Positions 1 through 4,873 of a DNA stretch of 6,261 nt are shown piece after piece (within the stretch, counting starts at the first letter, position 1; each line of letters begins with the position of its first letter). This stretch comes from an uncultured Tabrizicola sp. (lineage in GTDB: Bacteria > Pseudomonadota > Alphaproteobacteria > Rhodobacterales > Rhodobacteraceae): contig CALLZQ010000106.1 in assembly GCA_937858255.1 (NCBI GenBank), positions 1-6,261 of the forward strand, given 5' to 3'. The notes beneath the pieces were generated by a model. It was given only the letters and a program-made list of their open reading frames with translations. It did no database searches and had not been told where the DNA came from. The translations under genes and the position numbers were made by a program.

Positions 1-617
1 TGGCGGATCGCGGCGTAATAGGCCACATCCTCGGTGCTGAGCATCGGCGCCCGCGCATGGGTCAGATAACTACCTGTGTGCCGGTCGCCGCCGAGGCCGG
101 GATAGATCAGTACCTGGCCAATCACATGGCTGCTGCCCCGCAGTGCCGCGGCGACCGCCGCCGCGAGATTGCCGCCGGCACTGTCGCCCACCAGGATCAG
201 CGGCCCGGGCAGGGCGCGGGCCACCGCGAGGCAATCGTCATAGGCGGCCGGATGCGGATGTTCGGGGCAGAGCCGGTAATCCGCCGAGACGACCGTCAGA
301 CCGGTTGTGGCGCGGATCTCGGCGCAGACATCGTCATGGCTGTCGAGCCCGCCGACGACAAATCCGCCGCCGTGAAAATACAGCACTGTCGGCATTTGCC
401 CGGGGTAGCGGCGGCAGGGCAGGCCGCCGAGGATTTCATCCCGCGCGGTGACGCCGGGGGGATAGCCTGCGTGAAAACGCCGGCACATCCGGTCATAGAT
501 CCGGCGCTGGTCTGCCACGCTCAGCGAGACGGCGTCGGGTGGGTATTCCGCCTCGGTCTGATGGATGAAATGCCAAGTCTCGGCGTCGATAAGCCTTTGG
601 TAATCGGGCTCTGCCAT
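1..617 (-). CDS. Alpha/beta hydrolase, HSL-like (family IV) esterase/lipase, 3' end cut by window edge
   Basis: A carboxylic-ester hydrolase of the alpha/beta-hydrolase fold, hormone-sensitive-lipase-like (family IV), probably cytoplasmic. The first 205 residues are visible. The oxyanion-hole motif HGGG is at residues 82-85, inside LYFHGGGFVVG. The nucleophile elbow GDSAGG is at 144-149, making Ser146 the catalytic serine. The strand-turn segment SADYRLCPEHPHPAAYDD (111-128) is also typical of the family. The family is usually about 300 residues, so roughly 100 are missing to the left, including the expected catalytic Asp and His. The ATG at 617 is preceded by a G-rich stretch (GGGGGC) four bases upstream, and the protein begins with the helical cap region usual for this family. 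No signal peptide is seen. The natural substrate cannot be told; short-chain acyl esters are usual for the family. The gene is divergent from the receiver-like gene at 766. The family call is firm, the physiological role unknown. Confidence 0.9.
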   Translation of the reverse strand, partial: MAEPDYQRLIDAETWHFIHQTEAEYPPDAVSLSVADQRRIYDRMCRRFHAGYPPGVTARDEILGGLPCRRYPGQMPTVLYFHGGGFVVGGLDSHDDVCAEIRATTGLTVVSADYRLCPEHPHPAAYDDCLAVARALPGPLILVGDSAGGNLAAAVAAALRGSSHVIGQVLIYPGLGGDRHTGSYLTHARAPMLSTEDVAYYAAIR

Positions 618-753
618 GGTGCCCCCGGGCTGTTGCAGAGCCTTACTGTGGTACAGCGGTCACGTTCGGGCAAGCGGAGAGATTCAGGGGACTGTTTCTG
701 CCCCGCGGGCTAAAGGCATGGCCTGCCGCGCCGTAAGGGAAAGCACAGGACCC

Positions 754-760
754 AGAGGGG
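754..760 (+). promoter_or_regulatory. Ribosome binding site that fixes the start of the receiver-like gene
   Basis: AGAGGGG lies five bases before the ATG at 766. No comparable purine-rich site precedes the in-frame upstream ATG at 616. Confidence 0.6.
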
Positions 761-765
761 GCGCC

Positions 766-1194
766 ATGCAGATCTTTCGTTTGAAACAAGACCAGGGCCA
801 TACAGAAAAACCCTTCTCCGCGATGGTCGTCACCCGCGACGGCCCCCTGGGCGGAACCTCGCGCCGGCTGTCGTCGATGGGCGGGGTGCTTGAGGTGGTG
901 GCCGAGCTTTATGACGGGCTTGCGGCCTTTGCCGACGATCACCGCGCCGCCGATGTGCTGGTGATCGACTGCGATGGCTATGACGGGCTGGAGGCGGTGC
1001 GCCGCGCTGTCGGGCGGCTATGCCCGAACGATTTGCGTGCGCCGGTGGTCCTGATTTCGACCGATTGCCGGGAACAAACGTTTCCGCTTCGCCGCTCGGA
1101 CCCGATCTTGTTGCGCGCGCCGCTGTCGAATGTGGCGATCCGGCTGGCGCTTGAGACGGTGTTTAAGGGGCGCTTCCTGACCGCACAGGTCTGA
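766..1194 (+). CDS. Receiver-like (pseudo-response-regulator) small protein, function unknown
   Basis: A 142-residue soluble protein without signal peptide or membrane segment. The open frame runs back to 616, but the ATG at 766 has a good Shine-Dalgarno (AGAGGGG, 754-760), and the extra 50 residues would overlap the divergent esterase start, so 766 is chosen. The C-terminal two thirds resemble a CheY-like receiver: a beta3-like strand VLVIDCD with Asp68 where the phospho-acceptor would be, a beta4-like strand APVVLIS with Ser/Thr at 98-99, and a beta5/alpha5-like segment LLRAPLSNVAIRLALE. Two hallmarks are missing. The acidic pair at the end of beta1 is replaced by VVTRDG (22-26), and the conserved Lys of the K-P motif is Arg117 (RAP). 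It would therefore be a degenerate receiver that may not be phosphorylated normally. There is no output domain. The receiver assignment is inferred from pattern and is moderate; a conserved hypothetical protein of another fold is the alternative. It stands alone, with a terminator 24 bases downstream. Confidence 0.75.
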   Translation: MQIFRLKQDQGHTEKPFSAMVVTRDGPLGGTSRRLSSMGGVLEVVAELYDGLAAFADDHRAADVLVIDCDGYDGLEAVRRAVGRLCPNDLRAPVVLISTDCREQTFPLRRSDPILLRAPLSNVAIRLALETVFKGRFLTAQV

Positions 1195-1217
1195 GTTCAT
1201 CCCCATGCGATAAATTG

Positions 1218-1245
1218 AAAGGGCATCGCCATGGCGATGCCCTTT
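1218..1245. terminator. Bidirectional intrinsic terminator, perfect 14+14 palindrome
   Basis: The left arm AAAGGGCATCGCCA (1218-1231) is exactly complementary to the right arm (1232-1245). It can form a stem of about 11-12 pairs with a tight loop in the transcript of either strand. On the plus strand the stem is followed by TGTCTTTC, on the minus strand by CAATTTA, and both arms end in A/T triplets that give an A-tract/U-tract form. It sits between the convergent ends of the receiver-like gene (stop at 1194) and the cold-shock gene (stop at 1285), exactly where a shared terminator is expected. Confidence 0.85.
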
Positions 1246-1284
1246 GTCTTTCAGCCCCGAGATGATCGGGAACCTGTGCTGGCC

Positions 1285-1491
1285 TCAGGCCAGAGTCAGG
1301 TTGGTGGCCGATTCCCGGCCATCACGCCCGGCTTCGATATCGAAGACCACCGGCTGGCCATCCTTCAGGCTGGTCAGGCCGGCGCGCTGCAGCGCGGTGA
1401 TGTGAACGAACACGTCCTTCTTGCCGCCTTCCGGGGCGATGAAGCCGTAACCCTTGGTTTCATTGAACCATTTCACGGTGCCCTTGGCCAT
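1285..1491 (-). CDS. Cold-shock protein, CspA family (68 aa)
   Basis: A single cold-shock-domain (OB-fold) protein that binds single-stranded RNA and DNA and acts as an RNA chaperone in the cytoplasm. The 68-residue length is normal for the family. The start MAKGTVKWFN is canonical. The RNP1 motif KGYGFI is at residues 13-18 and the RNP2 motif VFVHI at 27-31. The C-terminal half carries LKDGQPVVFDIE (42-53). The ATG at 1491 is chosen because the ribosome binding site AGAGGAG (1500-1506) lies eight bases upstream and the protein then begins exactly like other CspA proteins. The frame stays open a further 50 codons upstream, but that stretch has no family similarity and is best read as leader. 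The gene has its own long untranslated leader with a hairpin just before the ribosome binding site, which suggests control at the RNA level. Which csp paralogue this is cannot be told from the sequence, nor whether it is cold-induced or constitutive. Confidence 0.97.
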   Translation of the reverse strand: MAKGTVKWFNETKGYGFIAPEGGKKDVFVHITALQRAGLTSLKDGQPVVFDIEAGRDGRESATNLTLA

Positions 1492-1499
1492 CGTGAAGT

Positions 1500-1506
1500 C
1501 TCCTCT
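1500..1506 (-). promoter_or_regulatory. Ribosome binding site of the cold-shock gene
   Basis: Read on the minus strand this is AGAGGAG, eight bases before the ATG at 1491. It decides the start against the longer open frame that reaches 1641. Confidence 0.8.
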
Positions 1507-1512
1507 AGATTT

Positions 1513-1535
1513 GCCGTCCGCGGAAGTGCGACGGC
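1513..1535 (-). promoter_or_regulatory. Leader hairpin just upstream of the cold-shock gene ribosome binding site
   Basis: On the minus-strand transcript GCCGTC (1535-1530) pairs with GACGGC (1518-1513). Two further G-C pairs are possible inside with one bulged G. The hairpin ends six bases before the AGAGGAG site. Leaders of cspA-type mRNAs are known to refold with temperature. A role here is inference from position. Confidence 0.4.
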
Positions 1536-1612
1536 CCGGCGCAGTCAGCTTGTCGTCGATTGCTGTGGCCGAAGTCGGAGACAGTGGTCGAATTAGATAA
1601 CGTCGCGCCAGA

Positions 1613-1641
1613 GATATGCGGTAAAAATCCCGAAAATGCAA
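1613..1641 (-). promoter_or_regulatory. Possible promoter of the cold-shock gene
   Basis: On the minus strand TTGCAT (1641-1636) and CATATC (1618-1613) are separated by 17 bases. Each matches the sigma-70 consensus at about three of six positions, so this is weak. It would give a leader of somewhat more than 100 bases, which fits the long leaders of cold-shock mRNAs. Confidence 0.25.
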
Positions 1642-1663
1642 GGGCGAAGGCGGAAAAGCCTGC

Positions 1664-1885
1664 TTAGCTGGAGCCTTGGGCGCGGGGCTGGGTGGTGCCG
1701 GCAGCCTGGCCTGCCGTGGCGGCCGGGCCGGTTACGGCCAGCAAGAGGCCCAGCATCAGGAACAACAGCCCGACCGTCACCCAGATGCCAAGCGCCGCCA
1801 ACAGGCCGCCGCCGGACATCAACACCGACAGCATCGCCGAAAAGAAACCGACGATGCCGCCCGCCAAAACGAAGATCGAAGCCAT
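1664..1885 (-). CDS. Small two-helix membrane protein of unknown function (73 aa)
   Basis: A very hydrophobic 73-residue protein not recognised as any named family. Two membrane segments are visible, about residues 4-24 and 28-52. They are linked by a short Gly-rich turn (SGGG, 25-28). A hydrophilic Ala/Gly/Thr/Gln-rich tail follows (53-73). There are almost no charged residues before the tail, so topology is hard to assign. The start at 1885 is chosen over a GTG two codons upstream because AGGAGG (1891-1896) lies five bases before this ATG and overlaps the GTG. It is on the same strand as the EamA gene, 93 bases downstream of its stop, and 172 bases upstream of the cold-shock start, so it could be transcribed alone or by read-through. 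The strong ribosome binding site and plausible membrane pattern support a real gene. Function is unknown. Confidence 0.75.
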   Translation of the reverse strand: MASIFVLAGGIVGFFSAMLSVLMSGGGLLAALGIWVTVGLLFLMLGLLLAVTGPAATAGQAAGTTQPRAQGSS

Positions 1886-1890
1886 GAACA

Positions 1891-1896
1891 CCTCCT
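1891..1896 (-). promoter_or_regulatory. Consensus ribosome binding site deciding the start of the small membrane protein
   Basis: A perfect AGGAGG on the minus strand, five bases before the ATG at 1885. It overlaps the alternative GTG start at 1891, which rules that start out. Confidence 0.8.
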
Positions 1897-1978
1897 GCCA
1901 GGACAGCCAGCCTTGTGCGGCAATGCGGCAACTTTGTGACCACGCGGGGGATTTCGCGCCCAGATCCTTACGATTGGG

Positions 1979-2923
1979 TTAAGACTGCCCCGCAGGCCCG
2001 ACGGGGGGCGGGGGCTTCGGCAGATTCTCGCCGTCAAGCAGCAGCCAGAGCGCGATCAGCGTCAGCCCCAGCCCGGCCAGAACCGTGACAGGCGGCGCAG
2101 GGCGGGCCAGCGCCAGCTCCCACAACAGCACCCAAGAAGGTGTCAGATAGGTATAGGCCATCACCTTGGCGGCGGGCAGGCGCAGGCTGGCGAATTGCAC
2201 CAGCACAAAGGTCGCCGCCGTCGCCGCGACCGAAGTATAGGCCAGCGTGACCCAGACAACGACCGGCATTTCCGCCCAGTTCGCGCGCCGCAATTCCGGC
2301 AGCGCCCAGAGCAGAACCAGCCCCGCCCCGATGACCAGGGTGCCAAAGGTAAAGGCGGCGGCGGTCTCTCCCCGGTTCAGTCGCCGCACCAGCGGGGTAT
2401 AGAGCGCATGTGCCGCGCAGCCCCAGAAATAGATCGCCTCGCCGCGTCCGATTTCCAGTGCCCACAGCCGGTCCAGATCGGCGCGAAAGATCACCCAGAG
2501 CGCGCCGGCCGCGCCCAGTATCAGCGCCAGCGCGATGCGCCGGGTCATCGCCTGCCGCAGCAAGACCCAGCCGAAACCGGCGGCCATCAAGGGTGTCAGG
2601 GTAAAGACGGCAGCGGTCGAGACCGCATCGGCACTGCGCAACCCCTCGAACATCAGGATGAAATAGGCCGCCATCAGCACCGCCAGCACCGCGTAGCGCC
2701 AGGGCGCCCGCCAGATCCCGCGATGCAATCCGCCCCCAACCCAGGCGGCGATCCCGACCAGAGGCGCCGCCAGCACGAAGCGCAACGCGGTCAGCGCCGA
2801 GGGGTCGATATGGGGTGTGGCCAGCGCCCCCAGACTGAACGACCCCGCGACCAGCGCCGAAAATCCCAGCATCGCCAGATGGCCCTGCCGAGAGGGGGAC
2901 AGTCCCAGATTTCGGGCGCCCAT
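1979..2923 (-). CDS. EamA-family (drug/metabolite transporter superfamily) permease, 314 aa
   Basis: An inner-membrane transporter of the DMT superfamily with the usual ten-helix, two-EamA-domain layout. Repeat one spans about residues 18-146 and repeat two about 161-297. Hydrophobic segments are visible at roughly 18-38, 45-63, 76-93, 100-122, 129-147, 162-179, 188-208, 219-245, 252-270 and 277-297. Family-typical pieces are ALTALRFVLAAP (44-54) in helix two, ADAVSTAAVFTLTPLMA (98-114) at the end of repeat one, and AKVMAYTYLTPSWVLLWE (252-269), its counterpart in repeat two. The C-terminal tail is Pro-rich (PKPPPP, 302-307) and probably cytoplasmic. The family exports metabolites such as amino acids; the substrate here cannot be told. 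The ATG at 2923 is 15 bases after the LysR stop and has only a weak GGGG-type site. Met18 at 2872 is the alternative start but has no better site. Close spacing makes it the second gene of a LysR-EamA operon, so LysR probably senses a ligand related to its cargo. Confidence 0.93.
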   Translation of the reverse strand: MGARNLGLSPSRQGHLAMLGFSALVAGSFSLGALATPHIDPSALTALRFVLAAPLVGIAAWVGGGLHRGIWRAPWRYAVLAVLMAAYFILMFEGLRSADAVSTAAVFTLTPLMAAGFGWVLLRQAMTRRIALALILGAAGALWVIFRADLDRLWALEIGRGEAIYFWGCAAHALYTPLVRRLNRGETAAAFTFGTLVIGAGLVLLWALPELRRANWAEMPVVVWVTLAYTSVAATAATFVLVQFASLRLPAAKVMAYTYLTPSWVLLWELALARPAPPVTVLAGLGLTLIALWLLLDGENLPKPPPPVGPAGQS

Positions 2924-2938
2924 CTTTCGCGCCCCGGG

Positions 2939-3823
2939 TCACACGCGCCAATCGCGCGCGGCATCCTTGAGATGCGCCAGAAAGGCCTGAACCTTGCGGG
3001 TGCGGTGCAGATCGACATGCGTGACCAGCCACAATGGCGCTTCCCATTCCGGTCGTGGCGGCAGGATTTCGACCAGATCGGGGTCTTGTTCGGCCTTGTA
3101 GGCGGCCAGAAAGCCGATGCCGGCGCCCAGCCGTACCGCCTCGTCCAGCGCCGCCGGTTCTGTCGAGCGGAAGGTGATCTGCTCGGCCGGCACCCGCGCC
3201 ATCAGCCAGCGATAAAACGGCGCGCGGGTGGCCTCGTTATCGACGCAGACAAAGTGGTGGCCCTCGAAATCCTCTTCGCCCGAGGGCAGGCCCCGCGCCG
3301 CGATATAACTCTTGGCGGCATAGAGGCCGGTCCGCAACCGGGCGAGGGGCTGCACCACATTGTCCGGCTCTTCGGGGGCATTGCCAGCGCGGATCGCCAC
3401 ATGCGCCTCGCCATAATCCAGCCGGAACACCCGCATGTCGGTCAGAAACCGCACCGAGACGCCGGGGTATTTTTCCTGAAACCCGCTCAGCACCGGGGTC
3501 AGCAGCGCCGAAGCCCCGGCAATCGAGGTCACGACCAGTTCCCCGGCCACCACCTCGCCCTGACCCTTGATGCGACTGGCCAACTGGGCGAACTGTTCCT
3601 CGGTTGCCTGCGCCACCGACAAGAGGTCCCGCCCCGATTCTGTCGGCGTGTAGCCGCGAGCATGGCGCTGAAACAGCTTGGCCCCCAGCGTTCTTTCCAG
3701 TGCATCAATGTGCCTTATCACCGTGGCGTGATGCACCCCCAACACCTCGGCCGCCCCCGAGACAGTGCCCATTCTGGCAACCTGAAATGCGGTTCGTATC
3801 TCATCCCAACTGGGCAGCGACAT
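2939..3823 (-). CDS. LysR-type transcriptional regulator
   Basis: A DNA-binding regulator of the LysR family, 294 residues from the chosen start, within the normal range. The N-terminal winged helix-turn-helix covers about residues 3-62: WDEIRTAFQVARMGTVSGAAEVLGV, then HHATVIRHIDALERTLGAKLF with the recognition helix, then RHARGYTPTESG as the wing. A linker helix follows. The periplasmic-binding-protein-like effector domain spans about 90-288, with LTPVLSGFQEKYPGVSVRFL (108-127) and VRLGAGIGFLAAY (230-242) as typical landmarks. Two ATGs six bases apart are possible. The one at 3829 has only two bases between GGGGGG and the ATG, while 3823 has eight, so 3823 is preferred with little confidence. 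LysR proteins act as tetramers and often regulate both themselves and a neighbouring gene. Here the co-directional EamA gene 15 bases downstream and the divergent exported-protein gene are the candidate targets. The effector is unknown. Confidence 0.95.
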   Translation of the reverse strand: MSLPSWDEIRTAFQVARMGTVSGAAEVLGVHHATVIRHIDALERTLGAKLFQRHARGYTPTESGRDLLSVAQATEEQFAQLASRIKGQGEVVAGELVVTSIAGASALLTPVLSGFQEKYPGVSVRFLTDMRVFRLDYGEAHVAIRAGNAPEEPDNVVQPLARLRTGLYAAKSYIAARGLPSGEEDFEGHHFVCVDNEATRAPFYRWLMARVPAEQITFRSTEPAALDEAVRLGAGIGFLAAYKAEQDPDLVEILPPRPEWEAPLWLVTHVDLHRTRKVQAFLAHLKDAARDWRV

Positions 3824-3831
3824 CGTCATTT

Positions 3832-3837
3832 CCCCCC
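3832..3837 (-). promoter_or_regulatory. G-rich ribosome binding site that argues for the second LysR ATG
   Basis: GGGGGG on the minus strand lies eight bases before the ATG at 3823 and only two before the ATG at 3829. It is not a perfect Shine-Dalgarno. Confidence 0.4.
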
Positions 3838-3842
3838 GGCCG

Positions 3843-3860
3843 GATCACGGCTGATCACCG
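3843..3860. promoter_or_regulatory. Candidate operator: GATCAC tandem repeat and overlapping dyad upstream of LysR
   Basis: GATCACGG (3843-3850) and GATCACCG (3853-3860) form a direct repeat with a 10-base period, one helical turn. Overlapping it, GATCA (3843-3847) and TGATC (3852-3856) form a dyad with a four-base spacer. A T-N11-A pattern (T3845, A3857), common in LysR-type boxes, also falls here. The site is about 20 bases from the LysR start in the leader. Binding by this LysR is inference. Confidence 0.35.
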
Positions 3861-3939
3861 GCTTTTGTTGTGCAATTTTGAACAGAGTGCCAGCAAAGTT
3901 TTGGAATGAAAAGAAAAATTTTGCTCACTATCTCCACTG

Positions 3940-3991
3940 CATCGGAGCGCAGCGGCCCCAGGGACAAACGAACGGGACCCCGCTGCCGATG
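3940..3991 (+). promoter_or_regulatory. Strong bulged hairpin in the leader of the exported repeat protein
   Basis: CATCGG (3940-3945) pairs with CCGATG (3986-3991). CAGCGG (3950-3955) pairs with CCGCTG (3980-3985), with AGCG bulged between the left arms. CCC (3957-3959) pairs with GGG (3974-3976), closing a 14-base loop. That is 15 pairs, mostly G-C. No T-run follows, so it is not an intrinsic terminator. A second small hairpin, CCTGC-GTG-GCAGG, lies at 4002-4014, before the ribosome binding site. Confidence 0.5.
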
Positions 3992-4035
3992 GCCTGACCG
4001 CCCTGCGTGGCAGGTATGAACATATGAAAGATGCG

Positions 4036-4041
4036 AAAGGA
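4036..4041 (+). promoter_or_regulatory. Ribosome binding site deciding the start of the exported repeat protein
   Basis: AAAGGA lies six bases before the ATG at 4048. The in-frame ATG at 4024 has no comparable site, and eight extra charged residues would precede the signal peptide. Confidence 0.65.
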
Positions 4042-4047
4042 AAGACT

Positions 4048-4569
4048 ATGCGTAACTTCACTCTCTCGGCTCTCGCCCTTGCTTCGGCCCTGACCGCCGG
4101 TGCTGCCGTGGCGCAACCCTCTTCGGCTGCTTATGACCAACTGGCTGCCGCAGCCGGTGTTTCCGGCGAAGGCTATAGCGTTGGCATCCTGCAACGCCTG
4201 GTCGAAGCGCGCCGCGACAACGATCTGGAGCTGATCAACCTGCTCAAGGCGCAACGCAACTCGGACGTGACCCGTTCGGATATGGGCGGCACCACAGGCG
4301 GCGCCGCGCAATTCGCCGCGACGCTGGGTGTTGAGCCGGGCCGTTATTCGGTGAACGAATTGGCTCGTCTGGAGCGTGCCATTGCCAATGAGGAAGAAGA
4401 AGAGATCGATTTCATCCTGTCGGGCACCATCCGCGAACAGACCTCGGCAGGCGCCAACAATCCGGGCACCGTGCAACTCGCCTCGATCCTGGGCCTGAAC
4501 GCCGGCGATTACACGCTGAGCGAACTGAGCGTGCTGTCGGTCGATCACACCGACGAAGACGACAACTGA
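4048..4569 (+). CDS. Exported protein with three copies of a ~21-residue motif, function unknown (173 aa)
   Basis: Not recognised as a named family. A Sec-type signal peptide is clear: Arg2, a hydrophobic stretch to about residue 20, and the cleavage site AVA-Q after Ala22, giving a mature protein of about 151 residues in the periplasm or outside. Three copies of one motif are visible: QLAAAAGVSGEGYSVGIL (31-48, extending to Leu51), QFAATLGVEPGRYSVNEL (88-105, to Leu108) and QLASILGLNAGDYTLSEL (143-160, to Leu163). The shared pattern is Q-L/F-A-x-x-x-G-V/L-x(4)-Y-S/T-V/L-x-x-L. Copies one and two are followed by a charged helix ending INLLKAQ or IDFILSGT; copy three is cut short by an acidic tail. 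EEEEE (115-119) and the acidic C-terminus make the protein strongly acidic. There are no Cys residues and no lipobox. The start at 4048 is set by AAAGGA and by the signal peptide. The gene is alone, divergent from LysR, with a foldable leader and its own strong terminator. That suggests an independently and probably well-expressed product. A structural or binding role is only a guess. Confidence 0.85.
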   Translation: MRNFTLSALALASALTAGAAVAQPSSAAYDQLAAAAGVSGEGYSVGILQRLVEARRDNDLELINLLKAQRNSDVTRSDMGGTTGGAAQFAATLGVEPGRYSVNELARLERAIANEEEEEIDFILSGTIREQTSAGANNPGTVQLASILGLNAGDYTLSELSVLSVDHTDEDDN

Positions 4570-4595
4570 TCTGATTGCCGCCACTCACGGCAAAA

Positions 4596-4640
4596 CGGGG
4601 TCTGGCAGGTGTTGCGCCTGCCGGGCCCCGACTTTTTTCT
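4596..4640 (+). terminator. Strong intrinsic terminator of the exported repeat protein gene
   Basis: CGGGG (4596-4600) pairs with CCCCG (4626-4630). TCT (4601-4603) pairs with GGG (4623-4625) using two G-U wobbles. GGCAGG (4604-4609) pairs with CCTGCC (4617-4622). This gives a 14-pair stem with a seven-base loop, followed two bases later by six Ts (4633-4638). It begins 27 bases after the stop codon at 4569. Confidence 0.92.
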
Positions 4641-4670
4641 GCCGCTCGTGCCGCGGCGCGTGCGGCTTTT
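4641..4670 (+). terminator. Second, tandem terminator-like hairpin
   Basis: The stretch 4641-4666 is almost self-complementary: GCCGC (4641-4645) pairs with GCGGC (4662-4666), the rest pairs with one T-T mismatch and one wobble, and four Ts follow (4667-4670). It directly follows the first terminator and may act as a back-up that shields ffh from read-through. The short T-run makes it weaker. Confidence 0.55.
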
Positions 4671-4683
4671 CTGCCCTCTGGCC

Positions 4684-4712
4684 TTGACTCAGCAGGCCAC
4701 GCGGCGTATCCC
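4684..4712 (+). promoter_or_regulatory. Likely sigma-70-type promoter of ffh
   Basis: TTGACT (4684-4689) matches the -35 consensus at five of six positions. It is followed after 17 bases by TATCCC (4707-4712), a weak -10 with the TAT start kept. GC-rich alphaproteobacteria often have such weak -10 elements. It lies right after the two terminators and would give a leader of about 155 bases. Nothing else promoter-like stands out between 4713 and 4873. Confidence 0.45.
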
Positions 4713-4873
4713 TCGCCCCACTTCCCCGGAGGCCCATGCTTCCGGTCCCTTGGGTATTGACCCGGGATCGCCATCTGCCAGCGCGTTGCGCCCGCAGGTG
4801 CTGTTCCGCTTTGCCCTTGGTCCCGCCGCCAGCCGGCCCCATATGAACGGGGTCAAAGTCAGGAGTGACGCGC

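Noticed and set aside
57..713. Plus-strand open frames over the esterase
   Set aside because: The minus-strand frame carries HGGG and GDSAGG in the right order and spacing; the plus-strand translations have no recognisable features.
616..765. A 50-residue N-terminal extension of the receiver-like protein
   Set aside because: It lacks a ribosome binding site, overlaps the divergent esterase start and shows no protein-like pattern.
618..765. A promoter for either divergent gene between the esterase and the receiver-like protein
   Set aside because: No pair of -35/-10 elements with acceptable spacing was found on either strand by eye. A promoter must lie there, but I cannot place it.
1492..1641. 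A 50-residue N-terminal extension of the cold-shock protein
   Set aside because: CspA proteins begin at MAKGTVKWFN or close to it. The extension is unrelated to the family, and the good ribosome binding site serves the internal ATG.
2195..3997. A 600-codon plus-strand open frame across the EamA and LysR genes
   Set aside because: It is antisense to two clear protein families, is rich in Gln, Arg, Pro and His as expected from the complement of GC-rich codons, and shows no domain.
3928..4584. Minus-strand 218-codon frame over the exported repeat protein
   Set aside because: The plus strand has a signal peptide, repeated motif, ribosome binding site and downstream terminator; the opposite frame is a shadow.
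4596..4670. Possible small structured RNA (for example 4.5S RNA next to ffh)
   Set aside because: The two hairpins are terminator-shaped with T-runs directly after the stems. No conserved 4.5S apical loop or long rod-like helix is visible.
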